Positions 8,080 to 15,218 of a stretch of 64,000 bases of DNA are shown piece after piece. The position numbers were made by a program, and so were the translations under genes. The notes beneath the pieces were generated by a model. It saw nothing but the letters and a program-made list of their open reading frames with translations. It did not search any database and was not told where the DNA came from. The first letter of the stretch is position 1. Every line of letters starts with the position of its first letter. Source of the DNA: Bacillus marinisedimentorum (GTDB lineage: Bacteria > Bacillota > Bacilli > Bacillales > Bacillaceae_O); contig NZ_LWBL02000043.1 in the NCBI RefSeq assembly GCF_001644195.2, forward strand, positions 45,127-109,126, given 5' to 3'.

Positions 8080-8823
8080 ATGCTCGAACAGGCGTTGGAC
8101 AGGGTTGATGAGGGAGTCATGATCATTGATGCCGATTTCAAAATCGTTTTTTTAAACAGAATGTGTGAGGCCATTCTTGATATTAAACGTGAAAACGCCC
8201 TCGGAAAAAACATTGATGAGTTTTTTGATAATCCTCCCGAGCACACTCGGGCCCTTCAGCACACTCTTGAAAAAAATGAAGAGTTTGTCCATGAAGTGCT
8301 TCCCTATAAATGGGGCAAATATGATAAGTACTTGAAGCAGGAAACAAAGCTCCTAAAAAAAGAGGGGAAGGTCATCGGAGCCATGACCGAATTCAATGAC
8401 ATCACCGACTTTGTCAGAAGGGAACAAAAGCTGGTGAACATGTTAACGGAGCGTTCTGCAACAATTATTCCTCTGTCACTGAAGACCGGTATTCTTCCTT
8501 TGCGGCCCCTTGAGATGATTTCCGACAACTTGAAACCGGATATCCAACTTTCCAAAATTCTTGATGATGCGGTTCGCCAGAAAATCGAAAAACTTGCGAT
8601 TGATATGTCCTTCATACCATTTACTTCCTCTGAAGACAGTGAACATTTTTATCAGCTTCTGAAAACTTTGAATATGATGGGGATTGAAGTAGTGATTACC
8701 GGAATAAAGCCGGATCTTGCCAGGGATACAGTCACAAAGGGGCGAAGTTTTTCCAATTATCGGACGTACACCCATTTGAGCCAGGCCCTTGATTATTTTA
8801 ATTTATCGAGCAGTGTGGAATAA
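8080..8823 (+). CDS. PAS-STAS domain protein, RsbR-like
   Basis: A 247-residue soluble signalling protein. Residues 1-115 form a PAS domain (VDEGVMIIDADFKIVFLNRM, then GKVIGAMTEFNDIT). Residues about 130-247 form a STAS domain like that of RsbR-type stressosome proteins (KIEKLAIDMSFIPFTSSED, MMGIEVVITGIKPDLARD). In RsbR the loop IDLSGVPVLDT carries a phosphorylated Thr; here it is IDMSFIPFTSSED, so the phosphosite is shifted or lost. The LOV cysteine motif is absent. It may modulate a SigmaB-type cascade. I choose the ATG at 8080, preceded by GAGGGTG, over an in-frame ATG at 8008 without a site. Confidence 0.8.
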   Translation: MLEQALDRVDEGVMIIDADFKIVFLNRMCEAILDIKRENALGKNIDEFFDNPPEHTRALQHTLEKNEEFVHEVLPYKWGKYDKYLKQETKLLKKEGKVIGAMTEFNDITDFVRREQKLVNMLTERSATIIPLSLKTGILPLRPLEMISDNLKPDIQLSKILDDAVRQKIEKLAIDMSFIPFTSSEDSEHFYQLLKTLNMMGIEVVITGIKPDLARDTVTKGRSFSNYRTYTHLSQALDYFNLSSSVE

Positions 8824-9241
8824 GTCTTTGCGACATTCGGGGCAGCCGTTTTCAGGGTGTTCTTCTTTTTAGGATGGTATGTTAAAGGATGTTGTTGATT
8901 TTACAAATTGTTGATTGGTGCGGGTGTGGATACTCTTCGTACACGCCACGCATTTCCGCCGTCCGGTGAGTATTCGAGGGAGCTTATTCAACGTTCTGCT
9001 GGAGCAGCGGGAACAAATGACGCACTTGTGCCCCTGGTGAAAGCGGATGCCTGCAAGGGAAATCAATATCCGCGGGTAACAGATCCTTTCGAATGAAAAT
9101 TTCAATTTTTATCCACCGGAATGGCAGCAGATTTCATTTATAATGGCAATTGAAAGACTGTTTTTCCTGGAGGGGGAAGGCCCCTCTCAAGATATGAAGC
9201 TGTTTTAGCAGTTAGTCCATATTTAAGGGAGGCTGTAAACG
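8824..9241. repeat. intergenic region with inverted copy of repeat family C
   Basis: At about 9015-9065 the sequence reads CGCACTTGTGCCCCTGGTGAAAGCGGATGCCTGCA, the reverse complement of the family C core seen at 18,676-18,720 (GCAGGTACCCGCTTTCACCAGAGGTACAAGTGCGGCATCC). Further right is a small GAGGGG/CCCCTC hairpin (9172-9187) before the next gene. I see no gene in these 418 bases. Confidence 0.55.
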
Positions 9242-9820
9242 GTGAGCCAAGTCAAAAACCTGTTAATTGGAATTTCAGGGTCAATCAACGTAGCTAATAT
9301 TTTTCCGTATATCGGCGCCATCCAGCAGGAGATGCAATGCCGGCTGCATATCATGATGACCCCCGGCGCCCAATCATTCATGCCGGCAAGCACTTTGATG
9401 CACAGCATTGATGGAGATGTTTTTACGGACATGAAAGCACATGGAGAATTTAAAATGCCTCACGTTGAGCTTGGCCAATGGGCTGATGCCATCATCCTTT
9501 TGCCGGCATCAGCAAATACGATTGCCCGGGTTGCTTCAGGATTCGCTGATGAGATTGTTTCTGCCGCCATCCTGGCCGCGAATGAGCCTACCATCATTTT
9601 TCCGAGCATGTACCTGGGCATGTGGCGGAAAAATAGTGTCCAGCGGAACATTGAAACATTGAAGAGTGACGGCTTTTACGTGTACCAGCCAAGTGTATTC
9701 ATGGAGCAGCCTGATGCCACAGTAGACGCATTCAGCGGCGGAAGTCTCCCGTCACCGGCACAGACCGCGGAATACATTAAGGCAGTGGTGAATGGACAAG
9801 TTAAATTAAGGCAGAACTAA
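9242..9820 (+). CDS. Orphan HFCD-family flavoprotein (Dfp/EpiD-like)
   Basis: A 192-residue flavoprotein of the homo-oligomeric FMN-containing Cys decarboxylase family, which includes the decarboxylase half of CoaBC and peptide-modifying EpiD/MrsD. Visible motifs are the N-terminal LLIGISGSINVANI, HVELGQWADAIILLPASANTIARVASGFADEI (active-site His region and PASANT) and PSMYLGMWRKNSVQRN in place of PXMNXXMW. No CoaB synthetase half is fused, and no precursor peptide or lantibiotic gene is adjacent, so the substrate is unknown. The start is GTG with AAGGGAGG upstream. Confidence 0.8.
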   Translation: MSQVKNLLIGISGSINVANIFPYIGAIQQEMQCRLHIMMTPGAQSFMPASTLMHSIDGDVFTDMKAHGEFKMPHVELGQWADAIILLPASANTIARVASGFADEIVSAAILAANEPTIIFPSMYLGMWRKNSVQRNIETLKSDGFYVYQPSVFMEQPDATVDAFSGGSLPSPAQTAEYIKAVVNGQVKLRQN

Positions 9821-9847
9821 AGCAGGGGATGACACCCCCTGCTTTTT
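9821..9847 (+). terminator. Terminator between convergent genes
   Basis: AGCAGGGG / CCCCTGCT hairpin followed by TTTTT, just after the flavoprotein stop and before the convergent DUF2254 gene end. Confidence 0.8.
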
Positions 9848-9849
9848 CC

Positions 9850-11178
9850 TTACTCTTCATTTCCCTGTTCGGTTTCAGGCAGCTTGTGAAAGGTTTTATC
9901 AAACAGGCATACAGCTTTCAGCTTATCGATTTTTCCAGTTAAAAACTCGCGTTCATATGATCCGATTTTTTTTATGTCGAACACTTCAAGCATGCAGCTG
10001 AAATATTCCCATATCGCCGTTTTTACTGCAGTGCCGTTCACTGATGCCGCTGAATATAAAGCATCAATGACTGCACTCATCACTGAAACGTCTCCCTTTA
10101 TATGATGGCGTATTTGATAAAGAGCGAGGTGCAAATAACCCTCAAACTGTATCGGATTCCTTATAATCCTCAGTTGTTTATGCTCATCGAAAATATGGGC
10201 CTTCCGCGGTTCATGCTGGCCAAGAACAGCCAGTACCGTACCGATCCGTTTGATGCTTTCAATGGCGGTAGCGGGGTCACTGGCACCAGAAGAGAGTGAC
10301 TTTACCGCGATGTCGGAAAGCTTTTGAATGCCAAATCTGATGTCTTGCTCCTGAGTCCGTTCGCTGCCAACATTATAAGCTTCAAGATAACTGGTTTTTT
10401 GAAGCTGGACTGGAGGGAAATTCCAATAGGAAAGGATTGGCATGCCTTTATCGATATAATCACCGATGTCTGCCTCAAGGCGGAGGACGGTGTTGTCCTG
10501 ATGCGACAGATTTTTTAAATATTCAACATCTATCGTTTTGATGTATCCTGATTTCTTTGCCCTTACTAGAAAGCGCTCTTGTTCCTGCAAATCGTCCAGC
10601 TCCCACTTTTCCCATGGGGAAGGAGAAGGTGCACCGGCGGGCTCAAGCTCTGTTTGGATACAGCTGACGGTTTCAAGGGTAATCCGTTCAATCAGCTTAT
10701 TCACTTTCAGCCAATTGGCGGCATGATTGATAAAGGCAAGGAAATAGCCGAGAGCAACCGTACCGGCCAGGACTCCAATAACAGGGGATAAAAAGACCTT
10801 TTCTTTATCCGGTAATGTGAGCATGTTAAATAAGGAAACGATGACACCCGCTGAAAACACCCCGAGTACATGCTGAGTGAACGTTTCTGATAAAAAATCC
10901 TGCAATGCTCTCGGTGAGTACTGTGATGTATAGGTGGTCAGCACAACCATAGTGACGGAGAAGGTGATAGTCGTCATCGTGAGAATCCCCCTCACGAGCG
11001 AACTGTGGATCGCTCGAGCCGTATCCGTTTTAGTCAAAAACATCTCATGCATATTTACCCGGCTGACATTAAAATCGATAAAGGCAGTGATGACAGACAG
11101 AATGACTGCCCCGGCGAAATACAGCAAGGGGATGAGCCACATCTTTTGGCTTATGGTTTGTTCATTAGTTGATGGCAT
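9850..11178 (-). CDS. DUF2254 family membrane protein
   Basis: A 442-residue protein of unknown function. The N-terminal 160 residues hold about four transmembrane segments (MWLIPLLYFAGAVILSVITA, LTMTTITFSVTMVVLTTY, HVLGVFSAGVIVSLFNM, VIGVLAGTVALGYFLAFI) with the family motif TYTSQYSPRALQDFL between the second and third. The remaining 280 residues are soluble and probably cytoplasmic. The start is the ATG at 11178, with GAGGAGG nine bases upstream; an in-frame TTG at 11187 abuts that site. It is monocistronic. Confidence 0.85.
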   Translation of the reverse strand: MPSTNEQTISQKMWLIPLLYFAGAVILSVITAFIDFNVSRVNMHEMFLTKTDTARAIHSSLVRGILTMTTITFSVTMVVLTTYTSQYSPRALQDFLSETFTQHVLGVFSAGVIVSLFNMLTLPDKEKVFLSPVIGVLAGTVALGYFLAFINHAANWLKVNKLIERITLETVSCIQTELEPAGAPSPSPWEKWELDDLQEQERFLVRAKKSGYIKTIDVEYLKNLSHQDNTVLRLEADIGDYIDKGMPILSYWNFPPVQLQKTSYLEAYNVGSERTQEQDIRFGIQKLSDIAVKSLSSGASDPATAIESIKRIGTVLAVLGQHEPRKAHIFDEHKQLRIIRNPIQFEGYLHLALYQIRHHIKGDVSVMSAVIDALYSAASVNGTAVKTAIWEYFSCMLEVFDIKKIGSYEREFLTGKIDKLKAVCLFDKTFHKLPETEQGNEE

Positions 11179-11302
11179 GATGTCCAACCTCCTCGTTCAC
11201 TTTTTCCCTTTTTACCAAAAGGTACTCTTTTTTTAGAGCGCGGAATTTAGTGGGTTATGAAGCTATTCCCTGTTGTGAGGGTTTTTTGCAAAGCTTGACG
11301 GA

Positions 11303-11331
11303 TTGCCGAATCTTAAGGAATTTGCTAAAAT
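11303..11331 (+). promoter_or_regulatory. SigmaA promoter candidate of the FmdB-like gene
   Basis: TTGCCG (11303-11308), a 17-base spacer, TAAAAT (11326-11331), 34 bases before the start codon. Confidence 0.5.
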
Positions 11332-11364
11332 ACCCTTGGAAGTATAATCAAGGAGGAAGGAAGC

Positions 11365-11565
11365 ATGGCTCTATTCGATTTGCGCTGCAAAACATGCGGA
11401 AATGAATTTCAAAAAATGGTCCCGTTTTCAAAACTGAAAGAAACGGGCTGCCCGGACTGCGGCAGTGTTGATCATGAACGAATATACAAAGCGAATATCA
11501 AAGGACCAGTAAGAGGAGGGGGAGCCGCCAGTGCTCCATCGGCCCCTTCAGCAGGCTTTACGTGA
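11365..11565 (+). CDS. FmdB-type zinc-ribbon protein
   Basis: A 66-residue protein with one zinc ribbon: the pair CKTCGNEF and CPDCGS with a hydrophobic spacer, the pattern of the FmdB/CxxC-CxxC 'putative regulatory protein' family. The tail is Gly/Ala/Ser/Pro rich (GGGAASAPSAPSAGFT) and likely disordered. The function of the family is not settled. AAGGAGGAAGGAAGC precedes the ATG. It is followed at once by a terminator, so it is a single gene. Confidence 0.85.
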   Translation: MALFDLRCKTCGNEFQKMVPFSKLKETGCPDCGSVDHERIYKANIKGPVRGGGAASAPSAPSAGFT

Positions 11566-11578
11566 GCTGGCGGATGCT

Positions 11579-11604
11579 GAGCTGCAGTTTGCAGCTCTTT
11601 TTTA
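11579..11604 (+). terminator. Rho-independent terminator
   Basis: GAGCTGCA / TGCAGCTC with a 3-base loop and a T-run, 14 bases after the FmdB-like gene. Confidence 0.85.
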
Positions 11605-11609
11605 TCGGA

Positions 11610-11692
11610 AAACATAAAATGCCAGCAAGGAAGTATACCGGCGCATGTCTTCGCCTGATGGCCCGCCAATCGGCGAGTTTTCTTTATGACGT
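11610..11692. repeat. Interspersed repeat family B copy
   Basis: ATAAAATGCCAGCAAGGAAGTAT, then TGTCTTCGCCTGATGGC and CCGCCAATCGGCGAGTTTTCTTTA, matching the copies near 7.7, 18.5 and 56.6 kb. The final CGCCAATCGGCG with a T-rich tail looks like a terminator hairpin. Confidence 0.7.
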
Positions 11693-12137
11693 TTTATGGG
11701 AGGGCAGCGGACGGTGTCCTGGTTGGGGATAGAAACGTGTGTCCGGTGCTGTTAGAATAGCGCGTCTGCAGCTGCTGGGTCAGAATCTGGATCAGCATGC
11801 AAGGAAACGATGAGGATTTTGAGTAAAAAAAGAAAAACGGCGAAATTCGAAAATAAATTGTTCTTTTCAAAAGATAAATTACAGAATAAAAAAGAGAAAT
11901 ACTCAAATTTGAAAATAAAGGGGCATAACCGGCATGCAAATAATAGGTTCTTAATGCTGAGTCAGGCCGATTCCCATTCAATAGATAAATTTCGCGGCTT
12001 TTACAGTTTTTAGTTTGATTTACGTTCCCTTCTGTAACATATCTAGACGCAGGTGTGTTTTGACGTGTTCAAACTGCCGGAATGCCAGTCCTTTTTTCGA
12101 AAAGTGCCGCCTGTGCCCGTTAGCGCACAAGATAAAA
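11693..12137. other. intergenic region, no gene supported
   Basis: About 440 bases. The stretch 11810-12010 is A-rich on the plus strand and contains a 67-codon frame with no ribosome binding site and no recognisable motif, which I do not accept as a gene. Confidence 0.35.
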
Positions 12138-12166
12138 AAACTGCATCCAAACGGATGCAGTTTTTC
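12138..12166 (-). terminator. Terminator of the sulfur operon
   Basis: AAAAACTGCATCC / GGATGCAGTTTTT hairpin just downstream of the DUF1641 gene on the minus strand. Confidence 0.85.
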
Positions 12167-12175
12167 AAATGGTTT

Positions 12176-12745
12176 TTATTTTTTCAAGTTCAGTTCACCC
12201 GGGAGGTGCTTCACGAATGTAAGGAATAGGCTTAATCCTTCGCGGACTTCCGGGTCTTTCATCATTTTGACCATTTGCATTGTAGTCATTGGCTTATCAG
12301 CTGTTTCGCGGTCATGGCGGGCTTCAGCGAATGCTTTGCTCATGCCCTGAACGAGTTCAAGTGAACCGTGCTGGACGATTTCATCAGCCATTTCAACGCC
12401 GCCGATCGCTTTTTCAACCATATCGGTGATCATCGGTGTAGTCATGGATGCTTTCATCGTTGCGACCATTTCGCCCATTTCACTGAGTGTCTGCAGCGTG
12501 CCTGATTCTTCAAGGCGCTGGACGGTTGCGAGTGTGCCTTCAAGGCTTTTGCTCACCTCAGGGAGTTTTTTCATAAGCGAAATAGTTTCCGGCTGTAAAA
12601 TGTCATCCATCAGTTCAACTGCTTGAACCGCTTTACCGGCAAGATCTGTTACCATTTCATTTGTTAAGGAATTGAGGGCTACAGATGCAAATTCTTTTGT
12701 ATCTTCTAAACGGTCTTTTTCCTTAGAAGTGGTAGGAGTTTCCAT
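12176..12745 (-). CDS. DUF1641 protein of the sulfide operon
   Basis: A 189-residue, largely helical protein of the DUF1641 family, whose members are often encoded next to sulfide:quinone reductase or formate dehydrogenase genes. It has repeated Met-rich amphipathic helices (NEMVTDLAGKAVQAVELMDDIL, TTPMITDMVEKAIGGVEMADEIV) that look like an internal duplication. No catalytic motif or membrane segment is evident; an accessory or membrane-recruiting role for the SQR-like enzyme is an inference from position. The ATG at 12745 has GGGGG eight bases upstream; an in-frame GTG at 12754 overlaps that site. It is the last gene of the operon. Confidence 0.8.
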   Translation of the reverse strand: METPTTSKEKDRLEDTKEFASVALNSLTNEMVTDLAGKAVQAVELMDDILQPETISLMKKLPEVSKSLEGTLATVQRLEESGTLQTLSEMGEMVATMKASMTTPMITDMVEKAIGGVEMADEIVQHGSLELVQGMSKAFAEARHDRETADKPMTTMQMVKMMKDPEVREGLSLFLTFVKHLPGELNLKK

Positions 12746-12758
12746 GTGTGACACCCCC

Positions 12759-13895
12759 TTACATAATTCCTCTCACATTGAGCCAGTAGATCTCGTTGTA
12801 TACGCCCTTGAACCAGTGAAGGAGCTCGGACGTTGTTGCCGGCTTTGGAGGATTGTTATAGTCAAACGTGATATAGCTTGCATCATGGAGACTGTTTTCA
12901 AGGAAACAAGCTACCTTGCCGTCGTACATGTGCGTTTCTGCAATTCCGTTGATGCGGTTGATGATGTTCGGCACAAGGCTTTCGCTTTGATAGTGTGCAG
13001 TGGATCCAGCTTTACTGATCGGAAGGTTTGTCGCATCACCAAGAACGTAAACGTTGTCGGATCCTTCCATTTTCAGTGTATGGCGGTCAGTCGGAATGAA
13101 TCCTCCCTCATCACCGAGGCCGGAATCCAGGATGACTTTTGCACCTGTATGTGCCGGTACGGAAATGAGCAGGTCAAAGGAATGCTCGCTGCCGTCCATT
13201 GTGATGGCGACTTTCCGTTCCGGATCGACTTCTTCCATGTTGAAGAATGTTTCGGCATTGATGTTGCGGCTTGCAAACTCAGGGTTTGCCCACTCTGCAA
13301 CCGGCTGGAGGGAGTGAATCCGTCCAATCGGATAGGTGTATTGAATGTCCACTTTGTCACGGATACCGCGCTTGCGGAAGTAATCATCCATCATCAATGT
13401 GATTTCAAGCGGTGCTGCCGGACATTTGTGCGGAACATCGACTGCAAGCAGGATTTTTCCGCCTTCAAATGAAGCGAGTGTATCACGCAGCTTGATTGCA
13501 CCGTCCATTGTATAGAAGTTGTGTGCGGCATCTTTCAAGCCGGGAATGCTGTCAAAGTTCGGAACAGAGCCTGTTGCAAGAACAAGGTAGTCATAGTTAT
13601 ACGTTGTTTTGTCAGAAACAAGGCGGTTTTTCTCCGGCTCGACCTTTTTCACGTCATCATATACCATTTTCACGTTGCGGTGCAGGAGATCCTGCTGTTT
13701 GCGCGTGAAGTGTTCAGGCATTTTTTCATTGAAAGTGATGAAGAGATAGCCCGGCTGGTAAATGTGTTTATCTGTGTTGGAAATGAGCAGCACTTCGACT
13801 TCTTTGTTTTTGATTTTATCGCCCAGTTGGCGGGAAAGGCGGTTGGCCACCATTGTGCCTGCTGTTCCGCCTCCAAGAATTACAATTTTCTTCAT
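12759..13895 (-). CDS. Sulfide:quinone oxidoreductase-like flavoprotein
   Basis: A 378-residue FAD enzyme of the pyridine-nucleotide-disulfide superfamily, probably oxidising sulfide to bound polysulfide and reducing menaquinone at the membrane. FAD-binding motifs are ILGGGTAGTMVANRL at the N-terminus, YLVLATGSVP, and DNVYVLGDATNLP. A redox Cys is in VPHKCPAAPLEI, the place of the central SQR cysteine, and another is near the C-terminus (KVACFLENS). The third cysteine of classical SQRs is not obvious, so it could be a variant type. The C-terminal LHWFKGVYNEIYWLNVRGIM is amphipathic and may be the membrane anchor. TusA and DsrE genes lie upstream in the same operon. Confidence 0.82.
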   Translation of the reverse strand: MKKIVILGGGTAGTMVANRLSRQLGDKIKNKEVEVLLISNTDKHIYQPGYLFITFNEKMPEHFTRKQQDLLHRNVKMVYDDVKKVEPEKNRLVSDKTTYNYDYLVLATGSVPNFDSIPGLKDAAHNFYTMDGAIKLRDTLASFEGGKILLAVDVPHKCPAAPLEITLMMDDYFRKRGIRDKVDIQYTYPIGRIHSLQPVAEWANPEFASRNINAETFFNMEEVDPERKVAITMDGSEHSFDLLISVPAHTGAKVILDSGLGDEGGFIPTDRHTLKMEGSDNVYVLGDATNLPISKAGSTAHYQSESLVPNIINRINGIAETHMYDGKVACFLENSLHDASYITFDYNNPPKPATTSELLHWFKGVYNEIYWLNVRGIM

Positions 13896-13927
13896 GGGTG
13901 TGAAGCCTCCTTTCTCCCAGTACCCCT

Positions 13928-14167
13928 TTAGCGCATTTTGCGGACGCCGATTTTCCAGTAATCTTCTACTTCATCGTTGAATGCCACTTCATGGCCCATT
14001 TTGTTTGCCCATTCAGGGATGTCTTTTGCTGAACCTTCGTCATTTGAAATGACTTCTACTACGTTGCCTACTTCAACAGCTTTTATGCTTTTGATCAGTT
14101 CCATCAATGGTCCAGGGCAGTAAGAACCGCGGGCATCTACTGATTTTGTTACTTGTACTTCACTCAT
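13928..14167 (-). CDS. TusA-family sulfur carrier
   Basis: A 79-residue protein with the TusA signature SYCPGPLMELIKSIKAVEVG; the Cys of CPGP carries a persulfide. A second feature is VEVISNDEGSAKDIPEWANKMGHEV, the conserved second half of the fold. It would relay sulfane sulfur between the DsrE-like protein and other acceptors. AAGGAGG precedes the ATG. It sits between the dsrE-like and SQR-like genes. Confidence 0.92.
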   Translation of the reverse strand: MSEVQVTKSVDARGSYCPGPLMELIKSIKAVEVGNVVEVISNDEGSAKDIPEWANKMGHEVAFNDEVEDYWKIGVRKMR

Positions 14168-14221
14168 TGTGAAATCCTCCTTTAAAATAAATCATAAAAG
14201 TATTTATCCGAATCTATGGAG

Positions 14222-14623
14222 TTACATAGTTACGACTTGACCATTCTGAGCCATGCCGAGGAATTTAGTAACACCGATAATGTCATCAAACACATCGATC
14301 AGGTCGTCTTTGTTCCATTCCATTACATCAAGGGCAAGTGCACATCCATAAACGTTAAGCGTACCCATTTCGCGTCCTTCACGGATCAGTTTGTCGAAGG
14401 AAGGAGCGTCTTTCTCGATAAGTGCTTTGCCGACATCGCCAGTTTTGAAGTCTTTGTTTTCGACACTTTTCTTAAGGAAAGGCTTCAAAGCATTCATTGT
14501 CACAAAAAGGTTGACTTCCATACCGGACATCGCAGCCATTGAGCCTACAAGAGCGCCGGCATGAACCTTTTCGATATCCTCTGATAAAAGAATTATTGCC
14601 ATTGAAGGTACTTGTTGTTCCAT
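14222..14623 (-). CDS. DsrE/DsrF-like sulfur-relay protein
   Basis: A 133-residue protein of the DsrE family, similar to YrkE-type proteins of Bacillus. It has the family start AIILLSEDIEKVHAGALVGSMAAMSGMEV and a conserved Cys in NVYGCALALDVMEW that can hold persulfide sulfur. It is the first gene of the sulfur operon. The ATG at 14623 follows AAAGGAGG at good spacing; the frame upstream to 14659 would start inside the leader and has no site of its own. Confidence 0.88.
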   Translation of the reverse strand: MEQQVPSMAIILLSEDIEKVHAGALVGSMAAMSGMEVNLFVTMNALKPFLKKSVENKDFKTGDVGKALIEKDAPSFDKLIREGREMGTLNVYGCALALDVMEWNKDDLIDVFDDIIGVTKFLGMAQNGQVVTM

Positions 14624-14686
14624 AGTGGAACCTCCTTTAACCAATTGGTTTTTCTTCATATTTTCTTTACACCTTTATCTTACTTT

Positions 14687-14701
14687 AACCCCTATCGGTA
14701 T
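14687..14701 (-). promoter_or_regulatory. CsoR/CstR-type operator (proximal)
   Basis: AACCCCTATCGGTAT matches the general CsoR-family pattern ATACCCCTATRGGGTAT over most positions. It lies in the spacer and -10 region of a possible minus-strand promoter (TTGTCA at 14712-14707, 18 bases, TTAAAG). CstR, a persulfide-sensing CsoR relative, controls sqr/tusA/dsrE-type operons in Firmicutes. Confidence 0.55.
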
Positions 14702-14715
14702 GTCTGTGACAAAAA

Positions 14716-14731
14716 TGTGATATATCTCACA
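14716..14731. promoter_or_regulatory. CRP/FNR-type palindrome
   Basis: TGTGATATATCTCACA is a perfect TGTGA-N6-TCACA site, about 100 bases before the dsrE-like start. Further TGTGA half-sites flank it (14705-14709 and 14735-14739). Fnr of Bacillus binds this consensus; Rex (TTGTGAANNNNTTCACAA) fits less well here. Confidence 0.55.
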
Positions 14732-14752
14732 AAGTGTGACAATTTCTTGAAT

Positions 14753-14766
14753 GGATATAGGGGTAT
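14753..14766 (-). promoter_or_regulatory. CsoR/CstR-type operator (distal)
   Basis: GGATATAGGGGTAT, read on the minus strand ATACCCCTATATCC, again matches a CsoR/CstR half palindrome. It lies 65 bases upstream of the proximal site, so two such sites bracket the CRP/FNR-like palindrome. Confidence 0.5.
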
Positions 14767-15218
14767 GTGTATTTCTGTACTGCTCTTTTATCATATCAGA
14801 ATAGAGTAAAAGTGCTGTTATACCTTTATGAAAGATGTGTGACCAAAATCCGGAAATAAGTATTAAATTGGGTAATGAGAGGGTATAGCAATTAGTCAGA
14901 GGACAGGCTCATTCATAAAAAATGCTGGATGGAAGCCTTCCTCACTGGGGCTGTATTTATTGTCCAGTGAAGTACTCAAGGCTTCTTGCCAAGTGTAAAG
15001 AGGTCTATGATCACTTCGGCAGCCGGATTCTTGCCGGGATAGCCGTACTTGGGTGGTCAACGGGGAAGGGATTCTTTATGAAGGCCGGTAAGTCATCCTT
15101 TCGATGCTGTTGGCCTTTTTGTCAGGCGATTAATTTGAAGGAAGAGCTTCCAGAGGAAAGGACCAGCAGTTTTCTGGCTTTTTCTGCCGGTCTTGACTCC
15201 CGCACAGTGATTTGAATA
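14767..15218. other. intergenic region, no gene supported
   Basis: About 450 bases between the sulfur operon promoter and the end of the FAD-protein gene. A 97-codon frame at 14922-15215 on the plus strand has no ribosome binding site and an unusual Cys/Trp-rich composition, so I regard it as chance. Confidence 0.35.

Noticed and set aside
11810..12013. Sixty-seven-codon Lys-rich frame
   Set aside because: It follows from an A-rich stretch; there is no site for ribosome binding and no terminator or promoter that frames it.
12672..13472. Long frame antisense to the SQR-like gene (266 codons)
   Set aside because: It is a shadow frame of the minus-strand gene, whose FAD motifs and ribosome binding site are clear.
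14922..15215. Ninety-seven-codon frame upstream of the FAD-protein gene end
   Set aside because: No ribosome binding site, odd composition and no family resemblance.
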